Of a stretch of 64,000 nucleotides of DNA, positions 10,600-22,086 are shown piece after piece. The notes below the pieces were generated by a model. That model was given only the letters and a program-made list of their open reading frames with translations, was not told where the DNA came from and did not search any database. The position numbers and the translations under genes were made by a program. Within the stretch, counting starts at the first letter, position 1, and every line of letters starts with the position of its first letter. This stretch comes from Typhlomys cinereus (taxonomy: Eukaryota > Chordata > Mammalia > Rodentia > Platacanthomyidae). The DNA lies in assembly GCA_023101885.1 (NCBI GenBank), contig JALPQD010000637.1, positions 371,508-435,507 of the forward strand, given 5' to 3'.

Positions 10600-11060
10600 T
10601 ATCCCAAACCGAGCGGCATTGGAGGTTGCCAAGATCGTCCTGGGCTTGCCAGCCTCGGTTTTATTTTTCCCGCCTTTCAAGCCAGAAGATAAGGCGCGTG
10701 TGTGAGGGTAGGATCTCCGGAGGAGCAGAGGCACCGGGACCAATAGGAGTCACAAAGGGGATTTGTTAGAATGGGTCACAGCCCAAGGGAGATGCTGACA
10801 ACCTCATTCCCACCCTCTCCGCCCACGGGCCTCAGCGCACCAATCTGGCGGCGAGGGCCAGGAGGATTGTGGGAGAGCTGCTGGTCTTCAGTCCTCCCTG
10901 CCGAGGAAGCTGGTCGCAGTGTCGCATGGCAACAGCAGCCAGAGCAGGCGCTGGCCACCAGCGCGGGGTAAGGTAGGCGGGTGCAAAGCGGCCGCTTTTA
11001 CCATAGACCGCTGTACAGTTGGGTTGTGGTCACTTCCGGGGCGGGCTTTCCCTTCATCCA
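10600..11060. promoter_or_regulatory. CpG-rich, promoter-like segment
   Basis: By hand I count about 17 CpG in 10800-11050 at roughly 60% GC, far denser than the flanks. Motifs seen are an E2F-like TTTTTCCCGCC (10664-10674), CCAAT at 10740-10744 and 10840-10844, an ETS-like ACTTCCGG (11032-11039), and an overlapping GC box (11038-11045). An ATG at 10926 opens 14 codons that end exactly at GGG|GTAAGG (donor at 10968), so a small first exon on the plus strand is possible. No TATA box or downstream exon was recognised. The function is inferred from composition and motifs only; an old LTR is the alternative. Confidence 0.4.
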
Positions 11061-11804
11061 GTCCTTGCAGGAAACACCCTGCTGGACTAGCCCAGAGGGG
11101 CGTTCTTTAGTAGGTTCCAGGTGCATTCAGGTTGGTAATCACGATTAACCATCACAGTGCACATAAAAAGTTCACCATATTTCATTGTACTTAAGGTGCC
11201 ATCTCAAATATTATAATCTGAGAATATTCATCTTGCATATTCTAAAATGAAAAGTGTAGCAGGAAAGTGCACCTCAATTGACGCTGTGCACAGTAACAGC
11301 AGAAATGTTTAACTGCAATAGTTAAGGAGCTCCGCCATAAATTCTTAGATGTAGTAACTTAAGATCATTTGTGGTCTGCTTCACAAAGATTGAAAGCATT
11401 ATTCCACATCAAGTCACTTCAAATTTCCATACATATACATATTTAAAGTTTAGGTTTAAGTCTTTGTTTTGCACTTCTCTGAACTATTCTATTCAAGTAA
11501 ATTGAGTTGCATTTTATTTATGAGATTGGAATGTTGCAAAAGGTTTTCTCTTTTGATGTAAATTGTGTACGGTTCCCATTAGTTATTCCATTTTATTTAA
11601 TGATGTCCTTCTTTGTGTTTGGTTCATCTTCTTGACTTTGATTTCATTTATAAAGAATCAGAATTATAAAATGTTGAACATCCTTAGAAATAATCTGACT
11701 TGTCATTTATTTAATAAGGGACATGAACAACTTGGCACGGATGGTCAGCTAGCAAGACCAGAGTGACACTGGAATTTAGTACTTAATTGTTTTTTTAAGG
11801 TTAT
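11061..11804. other. AT-rich unassigned sequence
   Basis: Nothing recognised. Confidence 0.4.
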
Positions 11805-11962
11805 TAGGTGTGTGTGTGGGAATGCTATGGTATAGATAGAGGTCTGAGAACAACTTTCAGAAGTCAGTTCTCTCCTTCTACCATGTTGGCTTCCATGGAT
11901 AGAACTCAAGTTGCCAGGTTTGTGAGCAAACACCTTACCTGCCTAGGTATGTTGCCAGCCCC
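11805..11962 (-). repeat. RSINE1/B4-like SINE
   Basis: Antisense GTCTGAGAACAACTTTCAGA, TCAGTTCTCTCCTTCTACCA, ATAGAACTCAAGTTGCCAGG and a terminal CAGCCCC. Same family as 4405-4815 and 61870-62031. Confidence 0.65.
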
Positions 11963-12862
11963 AGAATTTAGGACTTTGGTTATGAATTCCTTCTTCCTGA
12001 TCTAAAACTATACTTTACTTTTCTTTAACTAAGAAATTTTACTGTGAATCAAAATCCCATTATTCTGAAACAGATGTCCTCATATGGGAAAAGTTAGATT
12101 GCTTTAGTTCTTATTTTCTTTTTGACTTCAGCCTAAGATTTCCAATAAAACCAGAGAAATTTACCCCCGTGCAACATGTTTATTATTATTAATATTATAG
12201 TTTTATCATCATGGAGGAAATACAGGCTCTGTTGTGAATTGAATTCACTCATCTATATATATTTCATAAATAGCCAAGGGGATTCTGATACATTTCACAT
12301 CTGAAGGCATCACAGTACATTTTGAAGAAATCTCTTAGATTACATCTAACAAGTACTGCATTATTAATGTACCTTAAATTTAAAGGATAGATAGCAGACA
12401 AGTGCTTGAAAGGGCGTCTCCAGAAAATCCATTGTCTTCAACAGTGACACAGCCAGACAAAGAAGTAGGTATCATTTCCTCTTTGCAAGTTTCTCATAAT
12501 GCTGATGCATATTTATATTTTATTTATGTTGTTTACATGCAAAAATAATTCTTATTCTACATGGATGTGAAAAATTAAAAATAAAGTGAAACTATCAGTG
12601 TTGTTAGAGTATATAGAGGTTTTGATGATTTTTCCTTGTACTGTCAAAAGAAGTGTGTATTTTTCCAGACCTGATTAGTTTGCATTCAGGAATTTAAACA
12701 TGCAAACTCCAAATTGACTAAAAAGAGTGCCGTAGAATAGTGATTATAAGTTGTTTGGGTGGCGGCGGTGCATTTATCATGAGATGGCTGAGGATTCTTG
12801 GTTTTTTCTTTTCTTTGCTGTCTCCGTTCGCATTCATCAGTGAAGTCTCTCTTGAAGCAGTT
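11963..12862. other. AT-rich unassigned sequence
   Basis: No gene or repeat family is recognised. Confidence 0.4.
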
Positions 12863-12900
12863 GTTTTCTTTTTCTTTTTCTTTTTTCTTTTTTTCTTTTT
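12863..12900. repeat. T-rich (TTTTTC)n tract
   Basis: Pure pyrimidine run, low complexity. Confidence 0.8.
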
Positions 12901-13174
12901 GGAATTTGGGGCAGTGGAGTTTGTTTTCTGGCTGGAAACACCTTACCATGTTTCTGCTGCACTATGGTTTACAATACAGTCCTGGCCAGGACAATTGGGG
13001 AATTTCCTTCAAGTTTAGTATTTTATCTTTCAGATATAGCATGACTACGCTAGCCTTTGGACATGCACATCGTTTTCTCTGACATGCTGTAGGATTTCCT
13101 GTGTCCAGTTCATAGAATTCTTCATACAAACAGTTTCCCCAGGCCTCAGCAGCTAGGGGCACCTTTTGGTTTCA

Positions 13175-13480
13175 TTGCACATTGCTGTCACAAAACACCT
13201 GGCCCAAGAAACTGAGGAAAGGGTTTGATTGGCTCACTATTCCAGGTTACACCCCATCATTGCAGCTGCTCACATCACATCCACAGCAAGAGGACGGGGA
13301 CCAATGCATACATGCTTGTTTGCTGTCAACACTGAGCTAGCTCGCTCCATCCTTATCTAGTCCCTGACCACCTGCTAAGGGAATAGTCTTGTCCCCTATG
13401 GATTGGGTCTTCCCACATAATTATGCAATCAAGACAAGCCCTCATAGGCATGCCCAAATGCTACCTTAATCTAGAAAACA
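13175..13480 (-). repeat. MaLR-like LTR remnant
   Basis: Antisense pattern ATTGCTGTCACAAAACACC, then AAACTGAGGAAAGGGTTTGA and GGCTCAC, like the 3' half of rodent MaLR LTRs. Termini are not defined. Confidence 0.45.
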
Positions 13481-13496
13481 CCTTTTGTGCTGCACC

Positions 13497-13919
13497 TGTG
13501 TAAGGTCACTCTTTACTATTGTTGTGAGAGAGCATCCAAATTCAAACAACTTATGGGAGAAAGGGAGATTTATTTAACTTACAGTTCCAGAGGGGAAACA
13601 GATATAGTCTTTCAAGGCTACGGAAGCGTCCTGGCTGAAGCTGGCAGGCAGGCGGCAGGCTATGTCACCGCAGACCTCCACATGGCTGGAGCATTCCTGG
13701 AACGTCTCCTCCAATATTCTGTGATTCCCTTTTATGTGCTCCATTACTGGGAGGTTCCTGTGGATCTAGGGCAGGTATAGTCCCTTCAGGTGGTCTCAGT
13801 TGATCCTTCCAGGTATGGTCTCAGCTGATCTTAGTTAATATCAGGTATATGAAGTTGACACCCAGGATTGTAAACCTGTCTCCTAGGTGTTTGGTTGACA
13901 GTTAATCCTGACTATCACA
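13497..13919 (-). repeat. MaLR-like LTR with TG...CA ends
   Basis: It begins TGTGTAAGGTCACTC and ends GACTATCACA. It shares TTGTTGTGAGAGAGCATCC, AACTTATGGGAGAAAGGGAG and TTTATTTAACTTACAGTTCC with the ORR1-like LTRs, but its 3' half differs, suggesting another subfamily. Flanks do not show a 5-bp duplication. Confidence 0.6.
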
Positions 13920-14142
13920 GGGGATAATTCTTCGTCACCACCATCGTTACCAACATGTCTTTGTGCAGCTCTCTCTGAATTTGGACGTTCATACGCCTTT
14001 CGCCTGTGTTTATGAGGTGAATACTCACCATCTCTTCATTAGGCCTGATGGGCCAGCTGGTAATGGGCATGTTGGAGCCCCACCAGGCACATGAGCAGGG
14101 GGTTGCTCGCTCAGTGCTGGGGCCGATCAGCTCAGTGATCTT

Positions 14143-15881
14143 TTTTTTTTAAATGTTTTTTCCACCATACAAACTTAATAGGTACCCTGGTCTCCTCCCT
14201 CTCTCAACCCCTCCCTGGATCCTCTTGCACTCTGCCCCATTTTCTCATTCCTTTCTCTCCCTTTCTCCCAGTGGGCCCCCCTCCATCCCTGTAGCATCCT
14301 TTAGTGTGCATGTCAAACTTCCCTCTGGGTCCTCCTCTCTAATGAGGTGCAAGGACTTAGTAGCGTTGCCCAAAAGCTCTTTCTGGTGTTCCCCTTTAGT
14401 ATAGGAACACTATTGTGGTTGTTAATCCCTTGCCTCTAAGGATCCTAGTGCCTGTGATCCATGCTAGACTTTGGGGGGTCATTGTGCAGGTCATGCAAAG
14501 TCCTATTATGATTACTTCAGCTCTAACTTGTGTGGAGTATCTTGCATATCGTTGCTCCTCCCCATCTTTAGGCTCTTACAATCTTACCGCCCCCTCTTCC
14601 ACAAATTTCCCTGAGCTTTAGGATGGGGAGAGATTAGGCTGGCCTGGTTCCTGGTGATTAATGTAGGGTGTCTGATGTTCTGAATAATGGTTTGCTTTTT
14701 TTTTTTCTCAGTTTTGCTGCTCCTGCACTGCTCTTAGCTCCATCCTGATGGGTATTGGATGTCACCCGCTGGCCAGAGATAAAAGGATGTTAAAATAGAG
14801 TCTTATTATAAGAGGAGATTCAAAGGTAGATGGAATAAGAGTAGGAGAGCGCGGTGAGAGGGGTCAGTCTCCATTTGCAGGATGGTTACCTTCTATCTGC
14901 CAGACTCTTTGCCCTCCTTGTCTGGTGAGACCAAATCCCATCAGTTGCAGTGACCAGGAAGGAAAGTCTGTGAGCTTAACCAGATGTCTCATTACTTACT
15001 TGCAGTACTTGATGGTGGCCTATTTTCTCTGCTGTAGCATGATCCCCTCTCTCCTTGTTTCTGGCGAGGTCCTCCTTTCCCTTCCCTCCTGTTTATAATC
15101 TTTGCAATTACTGTAGGTATTACAGAGATTTATCTTTGAGTGTGTCACTAAGTGGGTTTGGTACTAGGATTCACCTATTAGGGAGTACATATGGCACTTA
15201 ATTTTCTGTGTCTGGGATACTTCACTCAATATAATTTTTTCTAATTCCATCCATTTCCTGGCAAATTTCATTAATTCATCATTTTTGATGGCTGAGTAGT
15301 ATTCCATTGTATAGATATACCACATTTTCCTTATGCACTCTTCAACTGTTGGGCATTTGGGTTGATTCCATGACTTTGCTATTGTAAATAGTGTTGCTAT
15401 GAACATGGTCATGCTTGTGCCATTGAGGTGAATTTTTGCTGTATGGGGGATTATTCCCAAAAGTGGAATAGCAGGGTCATATGGCATTTCAATCTTTAAG
15501 TTTTTGAGAATCGCCAAATGGCTTGCCAGAGTCGTTGTATAAGCCTGCATTCCCACAAGGGAGAGTTCCCTTCTCGCCACATCCTCTCCAGCATTTGATG
15601 TTGTTTGTATTGTGGATTTTTGCCATCCTGACTGGGGTGAGATGATATCTCAGGGAGGTTTTGATTTGCATTTCCCTGATGGCTAAGGATGTGGAGCATT
15701 TTTTAACATATTTGTTAGACATTTCAATTTCGTCCCTGGTAAAGTTTCTTTGAAGTTCCAAGGCCCCTTTTTTAATTGGGCCATTGGTTTCCTTGGTGTT
15801 TAGTTCTTTGCACATCTGGATAATAGAGCTCTGTCAGATATGTGGGTAGTGAAGATTTTCTCCCATTCTGTGGGTCTGCTT
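14143..15881 (-). mobile_element. 5'-truncated LINE-1 with target-site duplications
   Basis: Minus-strand L1 with a poly-A (T run 14141-14150), about 1 kb of 3' UTR, and the ORF2 C-terminus. It is flanked by AGTGATCTT at 14134-14142 and 15882-15890. It is closely similar to the matching part of the L1 at 30127-37122, so both belong to one fairly recent family. The 5' truncation lies in late ORF2. Confidence 0.9.
15164..15815 (-). pseudogene. L1 ORF2 C-terminal fragment
   Basis: This is the tail of the L1 ORF2 protein, the reverse transcriptase/endonuclease of LINE-1. Two overlapping minus-strand frames cover it: 15815-15489 and 15580-15164. The first carries the typical [11 protein letters not shown] zinc-knuckle-region sequence. 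The second carries FTIAKSWNQPKCPT and MWYIYTMEYYSAI, followed by a natural stop at 15164. The frame changes once near 15500-15580. No endonuclease or RT domain is present because the element is 5'-truncated. It is non-functional. Confidence 0.85.
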
Positions 15882-15890
15882 AGTGATCTT

Positions 15891-17239
15891 ACACAGCTGG
15901 CTCTATCCCTCTGCACTGAGGGACTGGCTCTCCATGCTCTCCATTAGCCAAGACCTCAAAGCTGTGCACCTCTGCTTGTGTTGAGTTGTGCTCAGCAATT
16001 TCTTTTTGAAATGTCACAGAGTCATGTAATTTTTTTATTTGCCACATTCTTATAGTTGAGTTTGAAGATTATCTAGCGCATTTCTATGTCACTGTAGAAT
16101 TATTCCTTCATGTCAACCTGTTCTCTGTGGTTTAAACCTGTGCTCCGAACTTTGATTTCCTTCCATTAAACAATGGAACATGTTTGGTTTCCCTAAGTGA
16201 ACACCAAGCCACTGAAGCCTTTTGAGTCTTAGGTACTCTCGTCTTTGGAAGCTTCAACTTCTTTCCAGCAAATACATAAGTTCATTCACAGTTTAACATT
16301 ATTTATAGTTTTTGATATCAAAAAGCTGAATACTTTTATAAAATGTACTTTGAAAATAACATTATTATGAGTACCATTTAATTGATATTAGTTTCTTGAC
16401 TGTTGTTACATAGTTTTGGAATTTCTTTCATAGCAAAATGTGAAATGCAGACTTTCTGAATGTAATAATTACTGAGAACAGTATGTTAATGTTACCTGAA
16501 TCTCATAGTACCTCTTAAGAAAACTAATAGTTTTTATTTCGCAATTTGTTTTTCTATTTTGACATTAGCAATACATTTTCACAGTATTTGAAGCGATTGC
16601 ACTTTTGCAAAACTGTATTTGCAATGCCTGTGTATTAACAGCACTGTGGAGTTTGTATGTACTTTGAATATTCTAAATTGAAGTGTTCCTTACGAGATCT
16701 GTGTCTTTCCTTTCCTTCCCCCCTACTGAGTCCTAACTGTGTGTTTTAGCAAGGTGGAGGCATCGCAGTGAGCTACAGCTATGACCTTTCCACCTGTTTA
16801 GAGAGAATATAAGCGAATCGCAGCAATGAAGAATGAAAGATGAGCTTTCTTACAGATGGCTAGAACGGGTTAATTGATAAAATTCATAGCACGAAAAGTA
16901 GCCGTTTCTCGTTTGACCCCTTCCATAAGACATATTACAGCTGGGAGCTCAGTCGGAGTGGAGGCAGCAGCAACAAGTCAGCTAGTCCCATTTGCCAGAC
17001 AAGGGCCACAATGAAGATGGAAGGGAGGGAAGGCTGTCAGAAGGTGAGAAGCCAGAGCTGGATGCCAGAAGCCACGGCAGAGAGCAGGAGAGAGCCAATT
17101 CCACGCGTCTTTGCTAGACCTAATTCCTCTTTCACAAATTGTCTGACTTCGACCTTTACTTATTGCTTGGAATACTAGGGTATCTCATATCTGCCTGAGT
17201 TTTTTTATATGGTCAATATATTAAACAAGATCTGTTATC
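15891..17239. other. Unassigned sequence
   Basis: AT-rich to about 16700, then more mixed. No gene, LTR or SINE is recognised. Confidence 0.4.
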
Positions 17240-18220
17240 ATTGCCACAGAGACTTCCTCTCAAAATTGCTCCTTATGTTAAAATTTTAAAGTTGCATCTT
17301 TCTAGTCTATTTTGAAGTTTATTTCTATAGTTTCTAAGTTTAGAAAGGTCATGTGCTCTATATGTATAATAAATCATCTTTTCTTTAAAATTTTATTATA
17401 TTCTTTATTTTTTTAATTTTTTTATTATTATTTGTTCAATTGTGCGTGTGTGCGTATGTATGTGTCTGCGCGCGTGTGTGTGTGTGTGTGTTGTGTGTGT
17501 GTAGAACCACAGATGAATTCGGGAACCACCATGGATGCCTCCACCTCCTTCTGCCCCGGGATTCACAGGCTCTGCCCTACCAGGACCAGAAGCGCAGGCC
17601 GCCCTCACTTCCGCCTGGCGTCTATACGTGGGATCTGGGATCTGAACTCAGGACCTTCTGCCTGCAAGGCAGAGGCGTAAGCTCTGAGCCACCTCTCCAG
17701 CCCCAATATTCTTTATTATATATATAATTTATGTAATAAAGATTTATATACTAAAGAATTTATTATATTTTTAATCCTTTAAGCCATAGATTTTTTCTTA
17801 GTACATAATATAGATCAAGTCCTCAAAAGATTTCTTTTTAAAGTGTATAATCAGTTACTCCAAAACCATTTATAAACTAATCATTTTCCTCATTAGTTCT
17901 TCATTAATTAGGAATGTATTTTAAATTATGGATTAAGTTCTCTCTATTTTAGGCTAGCTTTTGTATTTATACTTTTTATTAATCTAGCCACATTTTGTTT
18001 TGTCATTATAGCTTTAGGATGCTTAATAACTTTAAAAAAGTATCATGCCTGCTTAATTATAGAATTATTTTGTCACATTTTGAATGGATCACATTGGGAT
18101 TTTGATTGGAATTGCATATATCTATGAATGAACTGGACAAAGTCCCTCATTTTTACTTTGTCTTAATACCTGGGAACATTTATTTATGTCCCATGTGTTG
18201 GTATTGGTGCATGGAAATGA
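17240..18220 (-). repeat. Old L1 ORF2 remnant, interrupted
   Basis: 18090-18140 (TTGGGATTTTGATTGGAATT and following) matches by eye the antisense ORF2 stretch at about 32465-32510 in the younger L1. The AT-rich sequence to the left looks like the same old L1. A SINE at 17410-17705 splits it. Outer limits are uncertain. Confidence 0.5.
17410..17705 (-). mobile_element. Young lineage-specific SINE with target duplication
   Basis: Antisense copy flanked by a perfect 12-bp direct repeat ATATTCTTTATT (17398-17409 and 17706-17717). It has an A/T tail, (TG)n, a CpG-retaining body and a tRNA-like head ending CCAGCCCC. It is about 93% identical by eye to the copy at 32840-33162, so these two form a recent subfamily. 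Confidence 0.9.
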
Positions 18221-18249
18221 CAAGGGTTGATTGCCAGTTACAACCTGGG

Positions 18250-18870
18250 AGTTAGGCGTGGTGGGGTGGTGAGATGGCTGAAGTGCTTTGTAACAGTTAC
18301 TCTTAACTACTGCTGTGAGAGAGCACCCAAAGTCAAGCAACTTAAGGGAGAAAAGGAGATTTATTCAGCTTACGGTTCCAGAGGGAAGTTACAGTCTCTC
18401 AAAGCAGAGGTGTCATGGCTGGCTGGCCAAAGCTGAAGGAGGCTAAGTCACTGCAGGCATTTTGGAAGCTGAGAGCTGCAGACTGCTTGCTACAAAGGCA
18501 GACTTCTCCTAGAGGTAGGGTGGGACTCATCCACCTCAAGGCCCACCCCTTGTGACTGCCTTCCTCCAGCCAGGCTCCACCTCTCAAGGTACCATGACCT
18601 TGCCAAACACATGAGACTGTGGGGGACACATTTCAAACCATGACATGCTTGCTATGTGAGACCTGAGATTGGATCCCCAGATCCCGTGCTGAAACACTGG
18701 GTAGGTGTGGTGCCTATAATTCGAGTCTCAAAAGACAGAGTCTGGGAATCCTCAGAGCAAGGTGACAGCAGGATTATCCTAACTGGCAAACATTGGGTTT
18801 AATTGGAAATCCTGTCTCAAAAGAATACGGTGGGGGACAAGCAAGGATGATTCTTGCACTCAGGAAGACA
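18250..18870 (+). repeat. B3-type SINE split by an LTR
   Basis: The head GGTGGTGAGATGGCTGAAGTGCTT lies at 18265-18288 (first half of the element). The rest, from TGCTTGCTATGTGAGACC, lies at 18646-18870 and includes GATTGGATCCCCAGATCCCG, TAGGTGTGGTGCC and AATCCTGTCTCAAAAG. The interrupting sequence is a complete LTR. Confidence 0.65.
18289..18645 (-). mobile_element. Complete solo ORR1-like MaLR LTR nested in a SINE
   Basis: 357 bp. On the plus strand it runs from TGTAACAGTTACTC to CATGACA, so the sense strand is TGTCATGG...TACA with TG...CA ends. A perfect 5-bp duplication, TGCTT, occurs at 18284-18288 and 18646-18650. It is the best-bounded reference copy for the other ORR1-like LTRs in this window. 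Insertion came after the B3 SINE was in place. Confidence 0.9.
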
Positions 18871-19315
18871 GGCAGTGGATAAATACATATATAAATGTAA
18901 GGTAGCATTAAGCACCATGAAGTTAAGGGGTACACTATGACCAGGAGATATCATCAGGTTCAAAATGGAAATACATTTCTGTTAAGTTGATATTGAACAG
19001 AAAGACATGGAGAAAAATGAGATAGAATGTACCATGCTAATATGAGGGCTGAGGAACATTCTAGAAAGAGAGGATGGGTGAGCCAAAAAAAGAGGCTATC
19101 TATTCTTTAAGGTGAAAGGAACAAGGGGAAGGATGTTAATATAGGGGAAAATAATTGACATGATCTTTCCCTTTTTTCCACAAAAATATTGGGAAAAATC
19201 TAAACACTTTTTAAAATCATTATACAAGATCTAATTAGAAATCTTAGGAGACAGCAAAGATTGCTAAAAAAAAAAAAAAAAAATAAGATTATATCCATTT
19301 GCACAGTCAAGCAGA
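18871..19315. other. Unassigned sequence with an A18 run
   Basis: A run of A at 19266-19283. Nothing else is recognised. Confidence 0.4.
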
Positions 19316-19689
19316 TGTTCCAGTTACATTTCATTGCTGTGATAAAATACTCTATCCAAGCACTCGAAGGGAACAAAAAGGACTTATTATTTTAACTTAC
19401 AGTTACAGAGGAGAGAGAGCCCACCATGGTGGGGAGTGCGTAGTAGCAGGGAGAGAGGGCGTAGAGACGGGAGCAGGAGACAGACTGTTAGTTGAAGTCG
19501 TGTTCAGGAAGCAACAGAGAGAAAGAACAGGAAGTGGTACCCAGTTATCAAACCTCAGGCTCACCCCCCTCCAGCAAGTCTCCACCTCCTGAAGATTCCA
19601 TAACTTTCCCAAGCAGCACCATCAGCTAGAGACCAAGTGTTTAAGCAAATGAGCCTGTGGGAGACTTTTCATATTGATACCAGGGCACA
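19316..19689 (-). mobile_element. Solo ORR1-like LTR
   Basis: 374 bp with TG...CA ends (TGTTCCAGTTAC to CAGGGCACA). The antisense TTCATTGCTGTGATAAAATA, TCCACCTCCTGAAG and GAGACCAAGTGTTTAAGCAA are close to the mouse ORR1 pattern. Flanks are GCAGA (19311-19315) and GCATA (19690-19694), a 4/5 match. Confidence 0.8.
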
Positions 19690-21381
19690 GCATATTACAT
19701 ATACCTCCTCAAGAGAAAAAATCTTTAAAGTGGACACTTGGATAGTACCATTTGCTACACTACAATAAGTGGTCCTAGATTTATCTGGTTATTTGGAGTG
19801 ATCATCGATATTTAGTTGATTGGTTTTATCCAGAGCAAGAACAAACTTTTCATGTCTTTGTGACAGGATGAGGTTTTGGAAAGTGTCACTTAAATTGGGA
19901 GACAGAGGGGTTCCCTCCCTTGATGCCTTCCAAGACAGGGCTTCCTCCTTCCTGAGAAAGAAGAGGTCACAAAGCTGGAAAGAGACTCATACAGTTTTAT
20001 GAAGGGTTTGTATGCATTCCACAGACAGGACAGAGCACCTTTAAGTTTTCTGAAGTTAATGCTCTAAGAAAAGGGAGTGCTTGTTGAGGGCGAACACTTA
20101 CTTCAATTTTTATTTGGCCAAATGAGGGTGGTGGGTCAAACAGGGACCCAGGCCAGTGGACAATATCAGAAATTTTAGATGTCGCCCTAGACCCCAGGAA
20201 GTTCGGACTAAAGGAATGCTGTGTTGCTTTTATCTTTAGAGGTGCTGGAGGTTGACCCCAGGGCCCTTTCATGGTGAGCACACGCTCTATCCCTGGACTA
20301 TTCTCATCCCCATTTAAAAAAATCTTCATGAAGGAATCCAAGGACTTGTATAGAACTGAGGGGACATCTCAGTCCTTGAGTCTTAGCGGTGTAGCCAGCA
20401 GATGGCAGATGGGCAAGTGGTGGGGACCCCACATTGATTTGGGGTGGCGCACTGGAAGGGTTGATGATGGGGTGGACATCAGTTCAATAGATGGAAGCGC
20501 GAGTGATGGGCAGTGTTTAAAATCCTGGGCTCTGTCTTCACGTGGCTTCTGCTCTGTTCTCTGTTGTGAGGCACTTGAGCGCAGCTCTGTAGCTAATGTT
20601 TCTTGAGTGAAAGACGAATCGGCCAGCTCTGCTTGATTGCCACCGAGGGAGCGCAGCATGCATTGCATGCCTCGCCAGCCTGGTTCTCCCTTTTCCCTTC
20701 TCTAGAGTTCACTGAACTTCTGTTGTGTCCCACAGATGAACTGGAACTTGGGAGAGACACACAGGTATCTCGGCAATTTCAGCGCAAGGTGATAAATTTT
20801 ATGTCAGTTTTATATGCTGAGTTGCTCACCTAAAATTTATTTGCAATCCTATAATTGCAACTTAATGATGACCATTCAAAAATATTTGCTTAGATTCAGG
20901 CTTCTTTTAGTTTGCACTCACTGTTATTTCTAAAAATGAAAGATTATTCCTTCCTTTTCTCTCCCAAACTGGAGAGAAACTGTTTCTCTAGCTCTTTCAG
21001 AGGTAGAAAATCTTAGATTTTGTACTGTTGGGATCTGGTGCTGGGACAGGTAGGGGCTGTACGTGCCCCTCTTTGGGCAGATAGCTAGGAAGGCTCTACT
21101 ACTATGTGCTGGGGTTACCCAGGCAATTTCAAAGTGGAAGTGGCCTAGTTCCATGAAGTTTATACTTTGGTGATGGTTTTGGTATTTGCTTTTGTTGACA
21201 CACAGAAGTGTCTTTCCTTTTAGGAGAGGTGAGAAATTATCTCAGCCATTCCCAAATCACCTAGTACTTGATAAGTTGGAATAACACCTTTGCCAAGAGC
21301 CGGAAGCATTCTTCTCCTTTTCCTCTTACTTTGTGTATTGGGTCACAAACTATTGCACATTGCCTTTCAGATCCAGTCTTT
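19690..21381. other. Mostly unassigned; short ID/B4-like piece
   Basis: 20234-20320 (GGTGCTGGAGGTTGACCCCA, CACGCTCTATCCCTGGACTA) looks like the antisense ID part of a B4 SINE. A 114-codon minus-strand frame (20341-19997) runs through it. No gene is recognised. Confidence 0.35.
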
Positions 21382-21394
21382 AAGAATAGATTAT

Positions 21395-21617
21395 GGGGCT
21401 GGGGAGATGGCTCAGGGGGTTAAGACTCTTCCTCGCAAACAGAAGGTTCTGAGTTTGGATCTCAGATCCCATGTAAAAAATGATGGTGACCTGTACTTCT
21501 GACCCTAGTGGGCAGAGCCTGGGAAATCCCAGAGCAAAGCAAGAAGAAGGGAGAAGCAATCCAGGATGATTCCCAAAGTCACCCTTGGTCTTCCCCAGGG
21601 GCACACAGTGCCCTTTG

Positions 21618-21657
<40 letters not shown>

Positions 21658-21688
21658 TAATGAATGAAGTTTAAAAAAGTACATTAAA
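21395..21688 (+). mobile_element. Lineage-specific SINE, sense, with (AC)n and target duplication
   Basis: It starts GGGGCTGGGGAGATGGCTCA and contains GGATCTCAGATCCCATG, then the body GTGGGCAGAGCCTGGGAAAT, GATTCCCAAAGTCACCC and (AC)n at 21620-21656. It is flanked by AAGAATAGATTAT (21382-21394) and AAGAATAGACTAT (21689-21701), 12/13 matching. Confidence 0.9.
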
Positions 21689-21701
21689 AAGAATAGACTA
21701 T

Positions 21702-22086
21702 GAACGAGGATGAATGACTGTGTGTTCCTGTCTGCACTGCACCAGGGTGGATGTCAGTTTACCCAGAGCTGTTGCCAGAAAGGAGCAGTAATTACATCTG
21801 AAATTACAATAGAAATTGGTTTTCAAACTTAATAGAAAAAGAAACCCTCGTCTTCAAGGGCTAATTACAAAATAAATGTTAAGTAAGGATAGAAAGGGAG
21901 AGAAGCCCTCCAGCAGCTAAGATCATTTGCATGTGCAACAAGATAAACCCTCTTATCTGTAATTACAGGCAAGGTCTAGATTCCTGTAGCCACTTGTGTC
22001 AGAAGCGGGGGCGTAATGTTACTCTGCACCGCGGCCACCGTGTGCCACTCGGCGTTGTTGCTAAGCTTGTGTTCTGGTTCATAGGC
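21702..22086. other. Unassigned sequence
   Basis: Nothing recognised. Confidence 0.4.

Noticed and set aside
10330..10743. 137-codon minus-strand frame next to the CpG-rich segment
   Set aside because: No recognisable domain. The start lies in the CpG-rich block, but composition alone explains the open frame.
21395..21470. tRNA-like sequence with A- and B-box motifs
   Set aside because: This is the head of a SINE. It lacks a foldable anticodon arm and 3' end, and it recurs in every family copy.
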